The position numbers and the translations under genes were made by a program. From assembly GCA_014529385.2 (NCBI GenBank), contig CM043948.1, forward strand, positions 20,714,451-20,778,450: a stretch of DNA of 64,000 nucleotides, given 5' to 3'. This document shows, piece by piece, positions 48,592 through 61,603 of the stretch. Under the pieces are notes generated by a model that saw only the letters and a program-made list of their open reading frames with translations, had not been told where the DNA came from and made no database searches. Source of the stretch: Adiantum capillus-veneris (lineage: Eukaryota; Streptophyta; Polypodiopsida; Polypodiales; Pteridaceae). The number at the start of each line of letters is the position of its first letter. Positions within the stretch are counted from its first letter, which is position 1.

Positions 48592-51500
48592 CTACACCCA
48601 GATGTCAGATGTGCAGTCCCCGCCCGGATAGCGCACCTCATGGGCAAGGGCAGGCCCACCTGGCTCCTTTCCAAAATCTACAAAAAAGTTCTCATTGATA
48701 GACAAGCCTCCTTTTTCTGTATCACAGTCAATTTGCAGCATATACGATCCTTGCGCAACAAGTTCAGGATAAAACTGCTTGTCCCAAGCACTAAACAAAG
48801 AATTGGTTGCATACAGGCGCTTTCCATCAAGGCTAAGCTGTATCATTTGCGGGCCTCCTCGCAATGGGCTTCCCTGGAATGCAATGAAGAGTAAAATTTA
48901 AGTCAGCAATTTCTTTAAAAGGAGACTGATAAGCAGTCCTTCAATTGTATATACACCAAGATGAATCCAGGATAAGCCCAGATTCATCTTTAAAGGCAAG
49001 TGTAAAAATCACTTATGATAGTCATCCACAAGACAGTAAAGCCATCAGCTCCATTCATGCACATTATTGACAAAATATGATAATCCCCACTAACAACATC
49101 AGTGCCCAATAGTGGGTGTCGAACAAGGTACCAATGCCCCACTAGTGAGTGTAGTCCTTCGTGATTGTGCTAAAATACATGTGCAAATGGTGTGCATTCA
49201 TGGTGAGGCCAACACCCTTTTTAATCTTCTTCTCACATACTGACTACTCAATAAGAGACCTCAGTCATGACAAACTTTGAGCATACACCGTCCTAAAAGC
49301 TTTACTTGCACCAGGTCCTTTGGATCAAGGGCACTGCTCTAGCTTTTTCAAGCAGACAAGAAGGACATCTATTTGCTTGCCTACCTCCTCACTCACACAT
49401 AACAGATGCATTACAAAATGCTTCTTAGTGCAGGAGAGACAGAATGAATTAGACGAAGGCCACACACACCTTACATGAACATCATGAACTTTTATAATGG
49501 AAGAAACTTTTTAGATACCAAAGCCTTGAACACAAGCCCCTACTATTTACACTAAATTTTCACTTTTCATCTTGAGTGTTTTGAAAGAATTAGCTTGATT
49601 TAAAATCATGGCCAGTCTACTCCTATCAACCAGTATCAATAAGAAAAATGATGCAAATATTGATAACCAATACTGCGTAAAAAATGCTCAGCATTGTTTA
49701 TCACATAGTCAATGAAGTAGCATTTCAATGACAAAGCCTTGTAAAAGAAACAACTCAAACGGAGAGAGAAGAACAATTTACACGAATACACACCTTTATT
49801 GTTGGGAGCGGGGTCTGGAAAAGACTTCCATCCTCCTGAATTTTGAACACTTTGCTGCCTTGGAAGAAGACACCCCCTACCCACAACTGGCCCGTTAAAA
49901 CCGGCTTTTCTGGATTTTCGATATTGTACTGCCGGATATCTCCATGGAGCCAATTCACAAAGTAGAGGTACTTATCATCCAAAGAGATGACAAGGTCCGT
50001 AATAAGTCCTGGCATTTCTGGTAATACCCAGTCCCTAACTTTGAGAGATGGAACTGCTATAGCAACCTGCACAAACGTTCATTAGATGTATAAATAGCAC
50101 CAGAAATTGGTGTCAACAATCACCATTTACTCTCAAGCTTCTACATACATCATGATCCCAAGTTCCATCGTCAGTCTTGAAGAACCTAACCAACGTGCTG
50201 CTCAATGCACATGCCACGTATCCTGTTGCCTTTTCCGGATTATGTAAAAATCTCACCTGCTTAAATGTACTTCTGTCAGACTTCTTTTAACATTTTGTTC
50301 ACAATATGATGATTCATCAGAAATTTCAAGCAAGCAAAAGAACTCATTACCTCCAACGGTATCAAGCCTGTGTTTCCAAGATCCAAAGTTTGCTTCAGTG
50401 TGGCACCTGGCCAATCATAAACAAAGAGATGGCGCCCATACAAGCCATCAGCAACATGTTGAGGGTTGAAACCCTTGGTAAAGGCAGAAGGAGATCCCCA
50501 TGATGAGCTTATCATTGTCTTATGGCGAGGCTGATACCAAAAATCATATCCAAAGTTGGGACTGTGTCCTGGTTTCTCCCACCTGGAATCAAGCCAAACA
50601 GAGAGAGAAAAGTTCCATTTATCTTTCACAACCTTCAACTCAGCATTAGAAAAATGGGCCTGTCACCAATGTTCTTTAAAATGAGCCTGCAAATAGAGCA
50701 AGTACAAAACTGAGAAGTACCATTGGGCCAAAAGGCCAAAGACTAGGCAAAGACAAAATCACTGGATGCATGCAGCATATGTAATTCTGGATACAACTAA
50801 ACATAAACAGCCCAAGGCCATGCGCTGGAAAGAACTGAAGGAGACTAGGGGAAAAACACTCTCTTAAAGAGAGTGAAAGTGCCCTGTCATCCTCGTAAGG
50901 GAGAGAATCGAGATGCCCCTTGATGTGAATGATGTCTCAATTAGGCCATACCTTGCAAGTGACTCTGCATATAAACCAACTAGTTTCTTGTTAAAAGCCT
51001 TCAAGTCAAAGGCATGACATGACCTACCTCAAAAGATGCGTTTGATTGACAATATCACCCACACATTTGCTTCTGTGGTGGTAGACTTCTGTATAACTGA
51101 AAGGAGAGCCACAACGTCGGAGCAAATAGATCCACGCGTCCTTGTCTCTATTACCTTGTATCTTGTGTGTCTTGTCTTGGGGCTAGGAGCATCACCAAGG
51201 CGCACAATGTAAGTAGAGCGTTGTAAACAGTACTCGTGGTTATTGTCTCTCTTTTGTGCGGTGTCTAACTATCTACTTCAAGTTTCACTCTCCCGTAGAA
51301 GCACTTGGTGATGTGTAGACACCCCTGGCTGCACCTTCATCTGTGTCTCAAGTGGCTGATCTAGCTGCTTAGATGGAAACTCTGGCTACAGTCCAAGTTC
51401 ACTCCCATCTAGTGGTCTATAGAAGCTTCTCACTGCCTTCTACAACAGGTCTCTCCACCCTCCTGTAAACAAGAATGGGCTGTGACTGCCTCTTTCTTTG

Positions 51501-54410
51501 TCCATGCCAACTACTCTCAGTCGACTGCTCCTAGCTCCCACTCTCTAGTCTCTATCCTATGTTGCTCACAAAGCTGTACCGTTCTTTTGAGATCTGCTAG
51601 TTCTGATGAGATTGTCAGGATCAGGTTCTCCTATGAAGACTTGTCGCTGTGGCTGGGCCTCGTGACAATCTTTCACAAGGTGACCTCTCATATGGCATCT
51701 CAAGCACTAATTTGGTCTACCAGTTACCCCAAACCTCTGAGAGCGAATCTCCCCTTTCCACTCATAATCAATAGACTCACAAAAACCCACAGAGAAGCTA
51801 CAACCTTTTATAGGAATGGGTCAGATATCTGCAACTGTAACGAGTACATAAAAAGAGTGATGAAGATAGATGTCATCTGATCCCAAAATGCCACACAACC
51901 CAAAATTTACGGTAACTCTGGAAAAGCAATTTTCACTGGAAACCTGGGAACCTGACAGCTATCCACAAAAACAGATATACCAAAATTCTCTTACCAGGAG
52001 TTTATACGAGTTAAAGAGTATTCTTTAAGTAGCAAAGATCCAAGTAGCTAAGCAACAGAGTGAGGATTGGTATTTATGATAGTGAGATAATTAATTGTTG
52101 TGTCATGTTTATCATCCGTTGCACCTAATGTTGCATTTTTCAGAACCCAAACTTTTTTTCACGTTCAAGTGTGGTTATTCCCGAATCCCCATGGACACTT
52201 CTTTCACTAAAAGAATTGAAAGACCTACCAACTAGAGTAAAGCCGTGCATCTTTAGAGCAAGCACTATGTACACAAGGTTGTAACCGTGGTACGCCAGCA
52301 AGAGGTGTTAGCACAATTGTTAAGAAGAAAATAGAGAGTAGCATTCATGTGTGTGCATAGCAAAGTGAGATTTGGCTCAAGTCAATTAGGTTCCAAGATG
52401 GAAAACTCATACAGCGAATCTTGAGATTAAGGTGAGTGACCACAAGTTCATAGGAGGGGTTTCCCTTAACGACAGAAAACTTGGATGATTGATTGCAATG
52501 AGAAGTCCATCTCCTTCTGCTAAGAAGTTGGCTTCCTGTTCAAAACAATCGCTAGTATAGTGTCCTAGTCTTCCACATCTATGAAAAATTACTTTTCTAC
52601 ATTCCACTTGCCCTCGTCCTCTTCCTCAAATTGTGGTGCTTCTTCCTCCTTTGAATCCTCCTTGATTGAAGAATACTGTCTCTTCATGTCACGCCCAAGA
52701 TACATTGGCACCTTTGTTGGCACACATGTTTAATAGAGCCATATGCGAAGTCTTTCCTAAGAGTTGGATCACTAATGCCTTTTGCATACATAATAAACAT
52801 TTCATTTCATTTAACCACCTGGATATCCATCATTGTATGCACGATTATGGTTTCCTTCGTCAACAGGGGAGGTTCATTGACACAAGGAAAGATACAACAT
52901 CAGAAGCCTTCACCATCGAGAGGAATCACTTGTGATAGGGCATTGGCCCTTGGTCGAGCGAGACATACATGTCTACAAAGTAGAAGACCCAGACACCCCC
53001 ATTTCCATCGGATCAGGACTATTCTTGAGTACCAAATGAGGCGGATGTCATAGAATCTCAACCAATAGAGATACATTTTCTGAGGGGGGCAACACTGCAT
53101 TGAGATCTTGTATACTTCGGAGTATGGATGTGTTCCTTAGACAGTCGTTAGACTTTAGCTTTAGGTTTGTTTTTCATTTCTCTAAGAAAGACTATCATTG
53201 GGTGTATTGTTTTGGTCTCATAGGCCACATTGACCTTTCGAGACATTAGTATAGTTTCTTCTTGCTTACTCTCTGTGTCTGCCCGCATGCGTCTGTGTGT
53301 GCGCGGACGCATAGGTGTGTATTGTGCACATGTGTCTGTGCTGTTGTTGCTATGCATGTGTGCAAATTTAGAAAAAAAACCCTCGATAGTGCTCAAAACT
53401 AGAATACATTTTTCATAATGCAGATAAATGGATGGTTATGAAATTTGAATCATGATTGCTTTGCTAAAAATCTATTGTAAGGCTTGTAACTGCATATATT
53501 GGAAATTGTCAGAGTATTTGACTGATGTAAAATTGCGTATATCAAGACCATAGATATTCCTCCACAAACAGATTAGGGGTATGTGCGTGTGGGTTTTAAT
53601 TGAGACAAAGGGAAAGGAAAGGGGGGGGGGGGGGGAAGGGCGCATACTAACCTTCCTTGAACTTCAAAGTTGGAATTCAATAAGAGAAACCCAGCTCCCT
53701 CAGCATTGCCATCCTTGTCACCAAGGCAAGATATCATGATTGCTCCATCGGCTAAGCAATGGGCTGTGTGAGGAAATGCCATGCCCGTCTTTGTTATGAT
53801 TTCTTCAGGCTCCACCACCTTGTGCAGGCTTGGAGCTATTGGATTCTTCCCAGTGTCAACAACATAAACTCTAGTTGATCTGTACCAAACATAAGAAAGA
53901 CCATAATTGGCAATAAAACATATACAAATGCCTAAACCAGTGTACCTCCATTTTGCATGGATAACTAAGTAACAATGTGATTCATGGATGAGTTGTGTAT
54001 GTAGGTGTGTGTGCGCACGCATGCCTTCAGAGGTGTGCATGTGTGTGTGAGAGCGCACGGCGCACGCATGTGAGCACTCGCCCAGAATTCCCATTTAATT
54101 GGATATTGCATACATATGTGAATCAGACAAAGAAGCCTGCAAATCAAGCACATTTTGACCGTGAATCAATCGTATGCTTTGGTAGATAGCTGATAAGGCC
54201 AAGAGGGAGCTTACACAAGGGAAGGGAGGATGAGGAATCGCCGCTGTGCAGAAGCATCTCCATGGCAGGAACTGCATGCGTTCCAGCCTGTATGGTGCAG
54301 TTCATCCTCCAAATGGCTCACAGGCAACCTGTGAATAATCTGTGAATATGTGGGTGAATTGGGATCTGCATCCACTGTTGCTAAGTAATCTGGACTTCCT
54401 TTTCCAGTCC
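48592..54410 (-). CDS. SBP1: Selenium-binding protein 1 (methanethiol oxidase family), exon 1 not seen
   Basis: Six exons on the minus strand: 54410-54215, 53879-53652, 50582-50351, 50256-50149, 50066-49794 and 48873-48592 (stop included). All have GT donors and AG acceptors and compatible phases, and give about 438 uninterrupted codons. The sequence matches plant SBP1 from about residue 50 to the end: [33 protein letters not shown] (the conserved CSSC), [84 protein letters not shown], and the C-terminal [12 protein letters not shown]. Relatives are soluble beta-propeller proteins that bind selenium through cysteines; the human one is a methanethiol oxidase. The plant role is tied to Se/Cd and redox stress. 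The first visible exon starts mid-codon (GG), so an upstream exon ending in G is required. It is not between 54411 and 56110. Confidence 0.94.
52407..52680 (-). pseudogene. LTR-retrotransposon gag zinc-knuckle fragment
   Basis: On the minus strand a Gly/Arg-rich run (GGFKGGRST) precedes [16 protein letters not shown], a CCHC knuckle whose first Cys has become Phe. This order is typical of plant retrotransposon gag C-termini. No other domain is attached. Confidence 0.55.
52666..52780 (+). mobile_element. LINE reverse transcriptase scrap
   Basis: The plus-strand frame reads [21 protein letters not shown], close to LARLFNRVMCEGFPESWK in LINE B ORF2. The similarity stops after about 25 codons. 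Confidence 0.45.
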
Positions 54411-56110
54411 CTACACATTCCATTCATAATCATGATATGCACAATTGAGCAGTCAAACAATTGGACCTAATTTCTAATGGAAGACAACATCTATTTTCAA
54501 ATTTTTAGAGGGACATACACAAGAGGAGCTTGGAGCTCCCTGGGCCGACCATGGGCACAGACAAACCTACCAACCATAGTGGCATAGCCACCATCCTGTA
54601 GTATCCACTAACCGGGGTATTGCTCGAGGATGTAGGCAAAAGACCGTGCATACGATACCACCAACCTCGTGCTGACCTAGCCTCACACGCTCTCCTGTAG
54701 CACTTTGCCAGTGGTGCGTCATGCATGTCACAAATGAGACCTCTGGCCTCCATGTGACCTGCACGCTTTTTGCTGTGTATCCCACCTGCTACAAAGAGTG
54801 CAGAAACTCCAACCGGATATCAATCAAGGTAGTAGATGTATGGGAAGGCTGTGAGCCCAGTATATGAGCACAGCAAGGCTGCAAGCCTTCCACATAATTC
54901 ATGACGTGACACAAGAAATCACAGCAAAGACTTGTTGCACAGTAGAAGGAAGCATATCAAGAGACCCTCCTCTGTAGCTCAAAGCCATAAGCATCAAGAA
55001 CAAATTTGTAGGCGATCCCTCATATAAAGTATGTGACCCGGAAATGTCTATAGCAAGGCAACAGGCCCCCACATCACAAACCCGTCATGAATACCAACTC
55101 TGATAAGCAAACAACACACTGATCGCCAGATTGGCTATGCATATGGGCATATCGAAGAACAATGGCATACTGACTCATCCTGTTGTGTGTCACAAAGTTG
55201 ACGTGTTGGATCATGGCGCTCAATGGCAGTCCTTGCTTTGTTGCCCAGATAACTGTTTCAGCTTTGCTAGGCTATGGTGCACTTCTCAAAATCTTTTGGC
55301 TTTTTGGGGGATGTCACAAAGTGATGACGTGGCATGCCCAACTCGAAAGAAATGGCCGAGACGAAGAACAGAGGAAGTTCAAAATCCAAAAAGTATGGCC
55401 GAGGGACCCCATGAAAGGCTTTCACCCGAAATTCTTTACTTTACTATAGAGACACACACAGAGAACTTTGCAAAGTTAACCTGCAACGGGAATTAACACT
55501 TGAAACACACACACACGGCTCGGAAGCTAGAATGCTCTGAGCATACGCTGACAACCTGTAGGCCCCAAAATTGGCGCCCCTTTCGGTATTTCTTTATACT
55601 CTAAGAGGGTAAATTACAAGAAGAGTCCTGGGAATTCTTTACCTGTATCCAGCTAGGTACCACCTGTTCTGGCGAAATTTCGGCAACATAACAACCCCAA
55701 AACTTGCCCGAAACCAATTCCCCTGCTGGAACTCACTTCCACTGACATAAGGCCTCTGATTTCTGACCAAAAACGGTAAATTCAGCACGCTGTATTCACT
55801 GGTTTTTGCCCTGTTTTCAGCCCTAAACAGTCCCTGAACTATCCTCTAGCAGTGGGGCACTGATCCTAATGGTTTTGGCATCCGTATGGCTGAAAAACAG
55901 TCCAAATTCAGCGCATAACCAGCACTGAAAACACACCTGTACGGTGAGGTTATCACCCTCACCGGTGCCTGCTTTTGTAGCAGCAGTTAGCTACTCATGT
56001 TCTTGCTCAGAGAGGCTCTTACCTTAGCAAAAACGCAAATAGCCACACAGTTGTACATGAGTCAAATGAAGAGCCCTCTTGTGGGGCATCACATTACTGC
56101 ACGTAGAGGA
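54411..56110 (-). other. SBP1 intron 1, visible proximal part
   Basis: I looked on the minus strand for the missing N-terminal exon (the GPGY..PLEAM and YVTCVYNG region of plant SBP1) and did not find it. Short frames here have no recognisable motif. Confidence 0.6.
56097..56110. repeat. Target-site duplication, 3' side of LINE B
   Basis: CTGCACGTAGAGGA; its partner at 61293-61306 matches at 12 of 14 positions, including an unbroken CACGTAGA. Confidence 0.6.
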
Positions 56111-56296
56111 GAGAGAAATGAAATGAAATGAAATGTTATATTAACGTCTTCAAAAGGCCAAAATGACCTATGAGACCAAATTGATACAAAGTGGTGAATC
56201 TGTTACAATGTCTGGGTACCTTAGTACTAAAGTACTAGGTGTGAAAAGTGTGAAAGTGAATGTGCAAAACTAAATACAAAGTATTAAATAAACTTC

Positions 56297-59200
56297 TTAG
56301 GAGCATTCTGGGTGTCTGGCTAGAATGCTTTTAATCCTTTGTTGTAGTCTCCTCCGGTGAAGTGTGCTTCTGCCTCTTGGTCTTGGTCGTCTCGATTTCC
56401 TAAGCTCAATCGCTCTGTCAATTAGGGTGCCTTTGGTATGAATGTGGGTACTCCTTTGTGTTGGCTGCTGGCCTCCTACTTCCCCTTCCACTCCTGCTTC
56501 ACTCGATCCGAAGAAATCTGTGATCTGCCTCTGAGGCTGTAGTGCTCTTTGTCTTCTCATTAGATTATCCCTGTGCCGATGTAGTTCCAGTAGGTACAAG
56601 CCTAAGCATCTTTGATCTTGGTATTGCATGATTCTATCTAGAGGTCCAAAGCCTTCTTTAAAGAGGCAGTGAAAACGCCCACGTATCTCGTAGTATACTG
56701 TGCAGTGGCATATGTAGTGTAATTCTGTCTCCGGCTCCATTCCGCATAACTTGCAAATTCTGCTTTCAGGTGGGATTCCCCTAAATCTGCCAAATTCAAT
56801 TTCCAACTGGTGTGAGGATGTACGAATCTGACCAATAGCACATCTCAAACCATGAGACAGGTGGGTATCCATGTAACTCGGGCGAATCACAAATCCATCT
56901 TCAGATAGTTGTAGGAAGTTTTCTTTGTAGTCGGCCATCTTCGTGCCCAGTTCTTGTGTAGGGTCTACCCATGTCCTCTTAGTATCCAACTGTATAAGAT
57001 CCTGTCGGATGATTTTATTAATCTCCATCCGTGTAATTGCCAGTGATGGAGCCTCAAGTGAGTATTGGAAGGGGGGTAATCTTTCGATACTGAACCCGTG
57101 TCTCTGAAACCACGATGACAGTTGCGCATACCAGCATGATGTATCCCCTTTCATTGCCAATTGTCGAGAGGATTCGAGGGCCAATCTAGTATATCGGCAG
57201 TTATTTGTATCCCACAAACCATGCACAAAGGACACTGATCTGGTAAGAGCTTCAATTTCTATCGGAGGGGACGCTAGTTCCGCTCAGGTAATCGCGTGTG
57301 GTACGGAGGCCTTGGCTCTAATCAATCGGGAAATCATAGATACCAAAGGTCTCTCCATTGACTTCCAATTATCCTGATCCACAGATGGTCCCCAAATCTG
57401 GACCCCATAAAGCATAACCGAAGCCACCATAGTATCAAAGAGCCACAGTTTTGTTCGTGATTCCTGAAACTGCACTTGTGAACACATCCTCTCCAACCCT
57501 CCCAAGGCCGCAAAGGCTCTAGATAATCTAGCATCCGCTGCTTTCTTAAGAGTAAACTTCGGTCCTGCAAATACCACCCCAAGGTATGTGTATGCATCTG
57601 TGTACTCTACTGTATCCTGGCCATATGCAAATGTAGGTGCCGATCTCCTAACCCACTGCGGTGTGGTGTTATACACCATAACTTTGGTTTTACCCAAGTT
57701 TACCGACAGTCCACTGTCCTCTGCGAATTTATGTAAAGCATCTAGCTGCCTTTGCATTCCATCTGGTGATTCTGCTATCAATACAATATCATCTGCATAC
57801 AACAGCAAAGGGATCCATGACCCTGCAAGTTGAGCACCTCTGTCACCTTCTCTCTCAATGTAATCTGATACCTCATCGATGTACATACCAAATAAAGTAG
57901 GGGACAGTGGGCATCCCTGCTTTACTCCAACGGTGGAATGAACAACGTCGGAATCCCCTTCTGGAGTACGTACATAACCAGTTACTGATCCGTATAAGGC
58001 CATGATCCCCCAAATAATCTCTTTGGGGACCCCTAACTCTTGCATCCTACGCATCAGTCTGGCCCTTGGTACTGTATCAAAAGCTTTCCGAAAATCCACA
58101 AAGCAACAATACATCCTTCTCCCGTTTGCTCTTCCTTCCTCAATAATGGCTCTGAGCGTAAGAATATGATCTAAAGTGGAATAACCCCTTCTGAATCCAG
58201 CTTGTCCTGGTGCCCTCATTCTTTGCCCATCTACTCAATTTTTGTTCAAGAATGGATGCGTACAGTCGGGTCAAAGTGTGACCTACCATAATGGTACGGT
58301 AGTTCCCGGGTATCATAGGATCCCCTGACTTGAAAATAGGTACGATAGTAGATAATTTCCAAGATTCAGGGAATCCTTCACACATAACCCGATTAAACAG
58401 ACGAGCAAGGACTTCTCAAAGTAGATCCCTAGCATGGATCAGATGTTCTGCTACTAAACCCTCATGATCATATGCTCTTCTTGTCTTCATCTTATCAATG
58501 GCTTTTTCCACCATTTCCGTAGTAAAGAAAGTACTAGTAGCAGGGCATGGCTCTAGCGGATCTGGTAATGGAGGCTGTCCAGATACCATATATAATGATG
58601 TTACATATTGACCCCAGATCTCAGGAGAAGTGATCGTCGGATGCAGTGAGTGCTCGCGAAATAAGCGCCAGGCCTCATGTGAGTCCTGACTCAAGAAGAG
58701 CTGATATAAATCCTTCTCCAGTTTGGCTAAAAATGCCCTTTTCTTGTGACGTACTATACGCCGAAGAGCAATCCGAGACTGCTTATATGTGATGATCCCA
58801 AGTGTAAGCTCTTTCTGGACTTGGGTTCTCGTCTCTCTGCATTCCTCATCATACCAACTGTTTTGAGGCGTGTTCCCAGATCGTCTCTTCTGATCAGGTT
58901 GAGTATGTGGGTATGCCTCTTGTGCTGCTCCATGTAGTATCTCTGTTAATTGAGAAGTAATCTCCTCTACAGTATATACTGGCTCGGCTGCCCACATCCT
59001 ATTATAGATCTTTTCCACATAGACTGAATCAGTTTCAGGCGTGAAAGTATATCTTGTGTGTGTCTTCTTCCTTTGTACTTGAGAGGCATTGTATTGAAAG
59101 GAGATTGATAAGGTCAATAGAGCATGATCCACTACAATCCCAACCGGCCTGGGTCCCACCATAAAGTCCTTGATACTAGAAATAAAGCTTGGTGAAGTCA

Positions 59201-59921
59201 TGACATAATCCACTGTACTAGCCCCATGCCTGTGTGGGAAGCATGTGAATCCCCCAGATAACGGGAAATTCTCTAGACCATTAAGTATGGCCAAACCATG
59301 TATAGTTGCCATCTCCATGAGATGTCTCCCATATTCAGTGTGTTCTTTATCTTGTGAGTTTCTAGTAAGCCCTCTCTGTGATAAATCCACTTCTCTGAGC
59401 ATTTCCTCAGAAGTATCATAGAATACTGCTTGAGAGTTGGCCGTTCTGGCATTAAAGTCTCCTAAGAGAACGATGTCTCCATCTCTAGAGAACTCCCATA
59501 TGTCATTATTCAATATGGAGAAAGGGGATTGTCCTTTAGGTGAGGAGTAGACTGAGGTACTCGGAGGGAAGTAGCATATAGCGATATATAGAAATCTACC
59601 TGTCTCGGCTCTCATTCTCACCCACATATACCTTGCTTGCTCATCTTTCCTGATAATCTGTAGTAGTGGTTTCAACTCCTCTTTAAATAAGACTGCTACT
59701 CCTCCTGAACCCCGGCTACCCTGTAGAGATCTCTTGTCTGGTCGACCAGCTGTTTCCCATAAATAACCCTTCACATGTGGCATACGTTGTCCCGGTATCT
59801 GGTGTGTCTCTGAGTAGAAAACTATGTCTCTGTCCCTAAAGCTGTCTTCAAAGGCACCTACATCAAGCCTATATGATCCATTACAATTCCACGCCGCTAT
59901 CCGGAGCATCGCCCCATACAT
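56297..59921 (-). pseudogene. LINE B ORF2: endonuclease-reverse transcriptase with few lesions
   Basis: About 1208 codons. The endonuclease (from 59921) shows RIAAWNCNGSY, VLLGDFNAR, GASTVDYVM and a VVDHALL region. The reverse transcriptase has NYRTIMVGHTL, GQAGFRRGYSTLDH, CCFVDFRKAFDTV, GVKQGCPLSPTLFG, and the catalytic YADD at 57799-57788. The C-terminal part ends in a CX2CX8HX4C motif (CKLCGMEPETELHYICHC), as in several non-L1 LINE groups. Only three lesions: a TGA at 58418-58416 (a likely CGA change), a frameshift near 58215-58225, and a TGA at 57286-57284. Catalytic residues are otherwise present. Confidence 0.88.
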
Positions 59922-59930
59922 CTCACACCG

Positions 59931-61091
59931 TCATGATGAGCGCTTTTCCAGAACCACTACCTTCCCTCCTCTATAAAAGGCGATTTTCCCCTTTTCTCTT
60001 GCTGCCCTGATCTCTGGCATCAACTCTTGCATGTGTGCCACTTGTGCCAATGTAAGGTCATCTCCCAGGAAAATACCGGTTTTCTTAAGAGTTGGCCTCT
60101 TCTTTAGAAATTCTTTCCTTATTTCTATATTCGGGAAGCGGAGAATAAGTGCCCTATCCTTTACGTTTCCCTTCTCATCGGTTCCTTTCTTGCCCACTCT
60201 CCATGCACTTGTGTGAGTGGGTTCTGTGATGCCCATGCGTTGTATCAGTTCCTTCACTTCTTCATCTACATTCTCTTTGTCTTTGACTCCTGTGACCCGC
60301 ACATGCAGAGCCCGAGTCTTCCTTTTCTGCTCTTCCTCAATGGTCATATTAATGATGGTGGAGGTAGGTGTGGTCTCGGGCATCTGGGCCTTCCCTTTCT
60401 TCGCATCCTCAATCCATTTCTCTGCTTCATCAACCTTTTCTTGTGTCTTAAAAAGACGTTCCGCCCATGAGGATGCCGTTTTCGATTTCTGTTCATCTCC
60501 TTCCCGTAGAGTTTTCATCTGATCCTTCATGTCCTCGAGCTCCTTCAACACCGAAGGTTGGTCGTCTCCCTTCTCCTTAGTTGCAGATTTGCAAGCCGCC
60601 AGTTCTCCTTTTAGCTCCTCGATTATTGCATCTTTTTCCCCCATTTGCTTTTCCATATTTGTTCTCCATGCTTCAAAACTTGCTGATGCCTCATCGATTT
60701 TCTTTTGCATAACGCATTCTGTTACACTTACTTCGGCCTTGATTAGGTTTCGTAATTCCGTTTTCAAGATCTGACTCTCCTCATTCTGTATCCCCCGGAT
60801 CTCTCTCCTTAGTTCTCTCATCATGTCTCCATACATGGAGTTCCTGTAGCTCTCAGCGCTCGCGTGCATTTCTTTCCTGATGTCATCTCTCATGTAGTTT
60901 AGCTCTGATTTGAGCATCACCTGGACCTTCTCCATCATTCGTTCATCATGTATCTTGGACGTTTTCCCCACTCGTAATGATCCTAGTGATAGTATAGTAT
61001 CTCTGTTACTCCGCTTGAAAGTAGCCGTTGTTTTTTTTGGGGTGGTGTAGCTATCTACACCCGACCCTTCCTCTTCGGTAGGCGGATCCAT
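59931..61091 (-). CDS. LINE B ORF1 protein (coiled coil and RRM-like)
   Basis: 386 codons from the ATG at 61091 (MDPPTEEEGSG). An in-frame ATG at 61244 would add 51 residues, but these translate a GA repeat, so the inner start is preferred. Residues of about 45-230 are rich in Glu, Lys, Leu and Met with heptad-like spacing and suggest a long coiled coil. Then RALHVRVTGVKD and SAWRVGKKG mark the RRM-like core, and LGDDLTLAQVAHMQELMPEI followed by AFYRGGKVVVLEK resembles the C-terminal domain of L1-type ORF1 proteins. Expected to be an RNA-binding chaperone of the LINE RNP. The frame is intact although ORF2 is broken. Confidence 0.82.
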   Translation of the reverse strand: MDPPTEEEGSGVDSYTTPKKTTATFKRSNRDTILSLGSLRVGKTSKIHDERMMEKVQVMLKSELNYMRDDIRKEMHASAESYRNSMYGDMMRELRREIRGIQNEESQILKTELRNLIKAEVSVTECVMQKKIDEASASFEAWRTNMEKQMGEKDAIIEELKGELAACKSATKEKGDDQPSVLKELEDMKDQMKTLREGDEQKSKTASSWAERLFKTQEKVDEAEKWIEDAKKGKAQMPETTPTSTIINMTIEEEQKRKTRALHVRVTGVKDKENVDEEVKELIQRMGITEPTHTSAWRVGKKGTDEKGNVKDRALILRFPNIEIRKEFLKKRPTLKKTGIFLGDDLTLAQVAHMQELMPEIRAAREKGKIAFYRGGKVVVLEKRSS

Positions 61092-61189
61092 CGAACCCGG
61101 GCCCCAAATGTGGGGTAAGGTACTAGGGTGGGGGACAGAGAATAGGGCCTGCTCGCTCGACGCGTAGGAGGACCAGCTTGCGTATGGGA

Positions 61190-61213
61190 GAGAGAGAGAG
61201 AGAGAGAGAGAGA
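61190..61213. repeat. Short (GA)n microsatellite
   Basis: About 12 GA units near the 5' end of LINE B. Confidence 0.95.
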
Positions 61214-61292
61214 CACGTGTGAACCCACTTCCCGGGCAAGCCAAATTTACCTTAGGCTTAAGAGTTTCTTTAAAACTTGAGCTATTGACTTC

Positions 61293-61306
61293 CTACACGT
61301 AGATGA
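61293..61306. repeat. Target-site duplication, 5' side of LINE B
   Basis: CTACACGTAGATGA; pairs with 56097-56110. Confidence 0.6.
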
Positions 61307-61603
61307 AGGGACCTGCTACGCGTAGTACTGCCGAGCACCCTGCAGCCCTGCGCGTGCTCTGTTGCCTCTGTTGTTCTGCGCGCCACCTCTGGTCTACTCT
61401 GCGCCACCTACTGCGCGCGATACAGCTCCAACGCCGTGTCCTGATTCCCTTGCAATCAGCACGAACTGTGTTCAGCCCCCGCTGGTCTGCCGCGCCCCCT
61501 ACTTGCACCTATGCCCTGCATCAGAACTCCCTTGCCCCCTCTGCTGCTGGTTCCCCATCAGTGCCATCGCCGAGCCCCCTGCTGCCGCGTAGGAGATGCC
61601 CGC

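Larger units (their letters stand above)
50583..53651 (-). other. Large SBP1 intron containing transposon scraps
   Basis: This 3.07-kb intron begins GTTAGT after 53652 and ends CCAG before 50582. It holds a gag zinc-knuckle fragment, a LINE scrap and a G run at 53621-53635, all noted separately. The remainder has no recognised gene. Confidence 0.85.
56111..61292 (-). mobile_element. LINE B, nearly complete two-ORF non-LTR retrotransposon
   Basis: ORF1 and ORF2 lie in order with a 9-bp gap, followed by a short 3' UTR and a (CATTT)n-like 3' tail (on the plus strand GAAATGAAATGAAATG at about 56115-56132). Candidate 14-bp target duplications, CTGCACGTAGAGGA (56097-56110) and CTACACGTAGATGA (61293-61306), differ at two positions and define the ends. 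A tail of pentamer repeats instead of poly(A) is unlike seed-plant L1. It sits in intron 1 of SBP1, on the same strand. Confidence 0.87.

Noticed and set aside
54505-54785. Minus-strand frames upstream of the first visible SBP1 exon
   Set aside because: Tested as the missing N-terminal exon, but they lack the conserved plant SBP1 start motifs.
60213-60774. Plus-strand Ser/Phe-rich frames
   Set aside because: Antisense shadows of LINE B ORF1.
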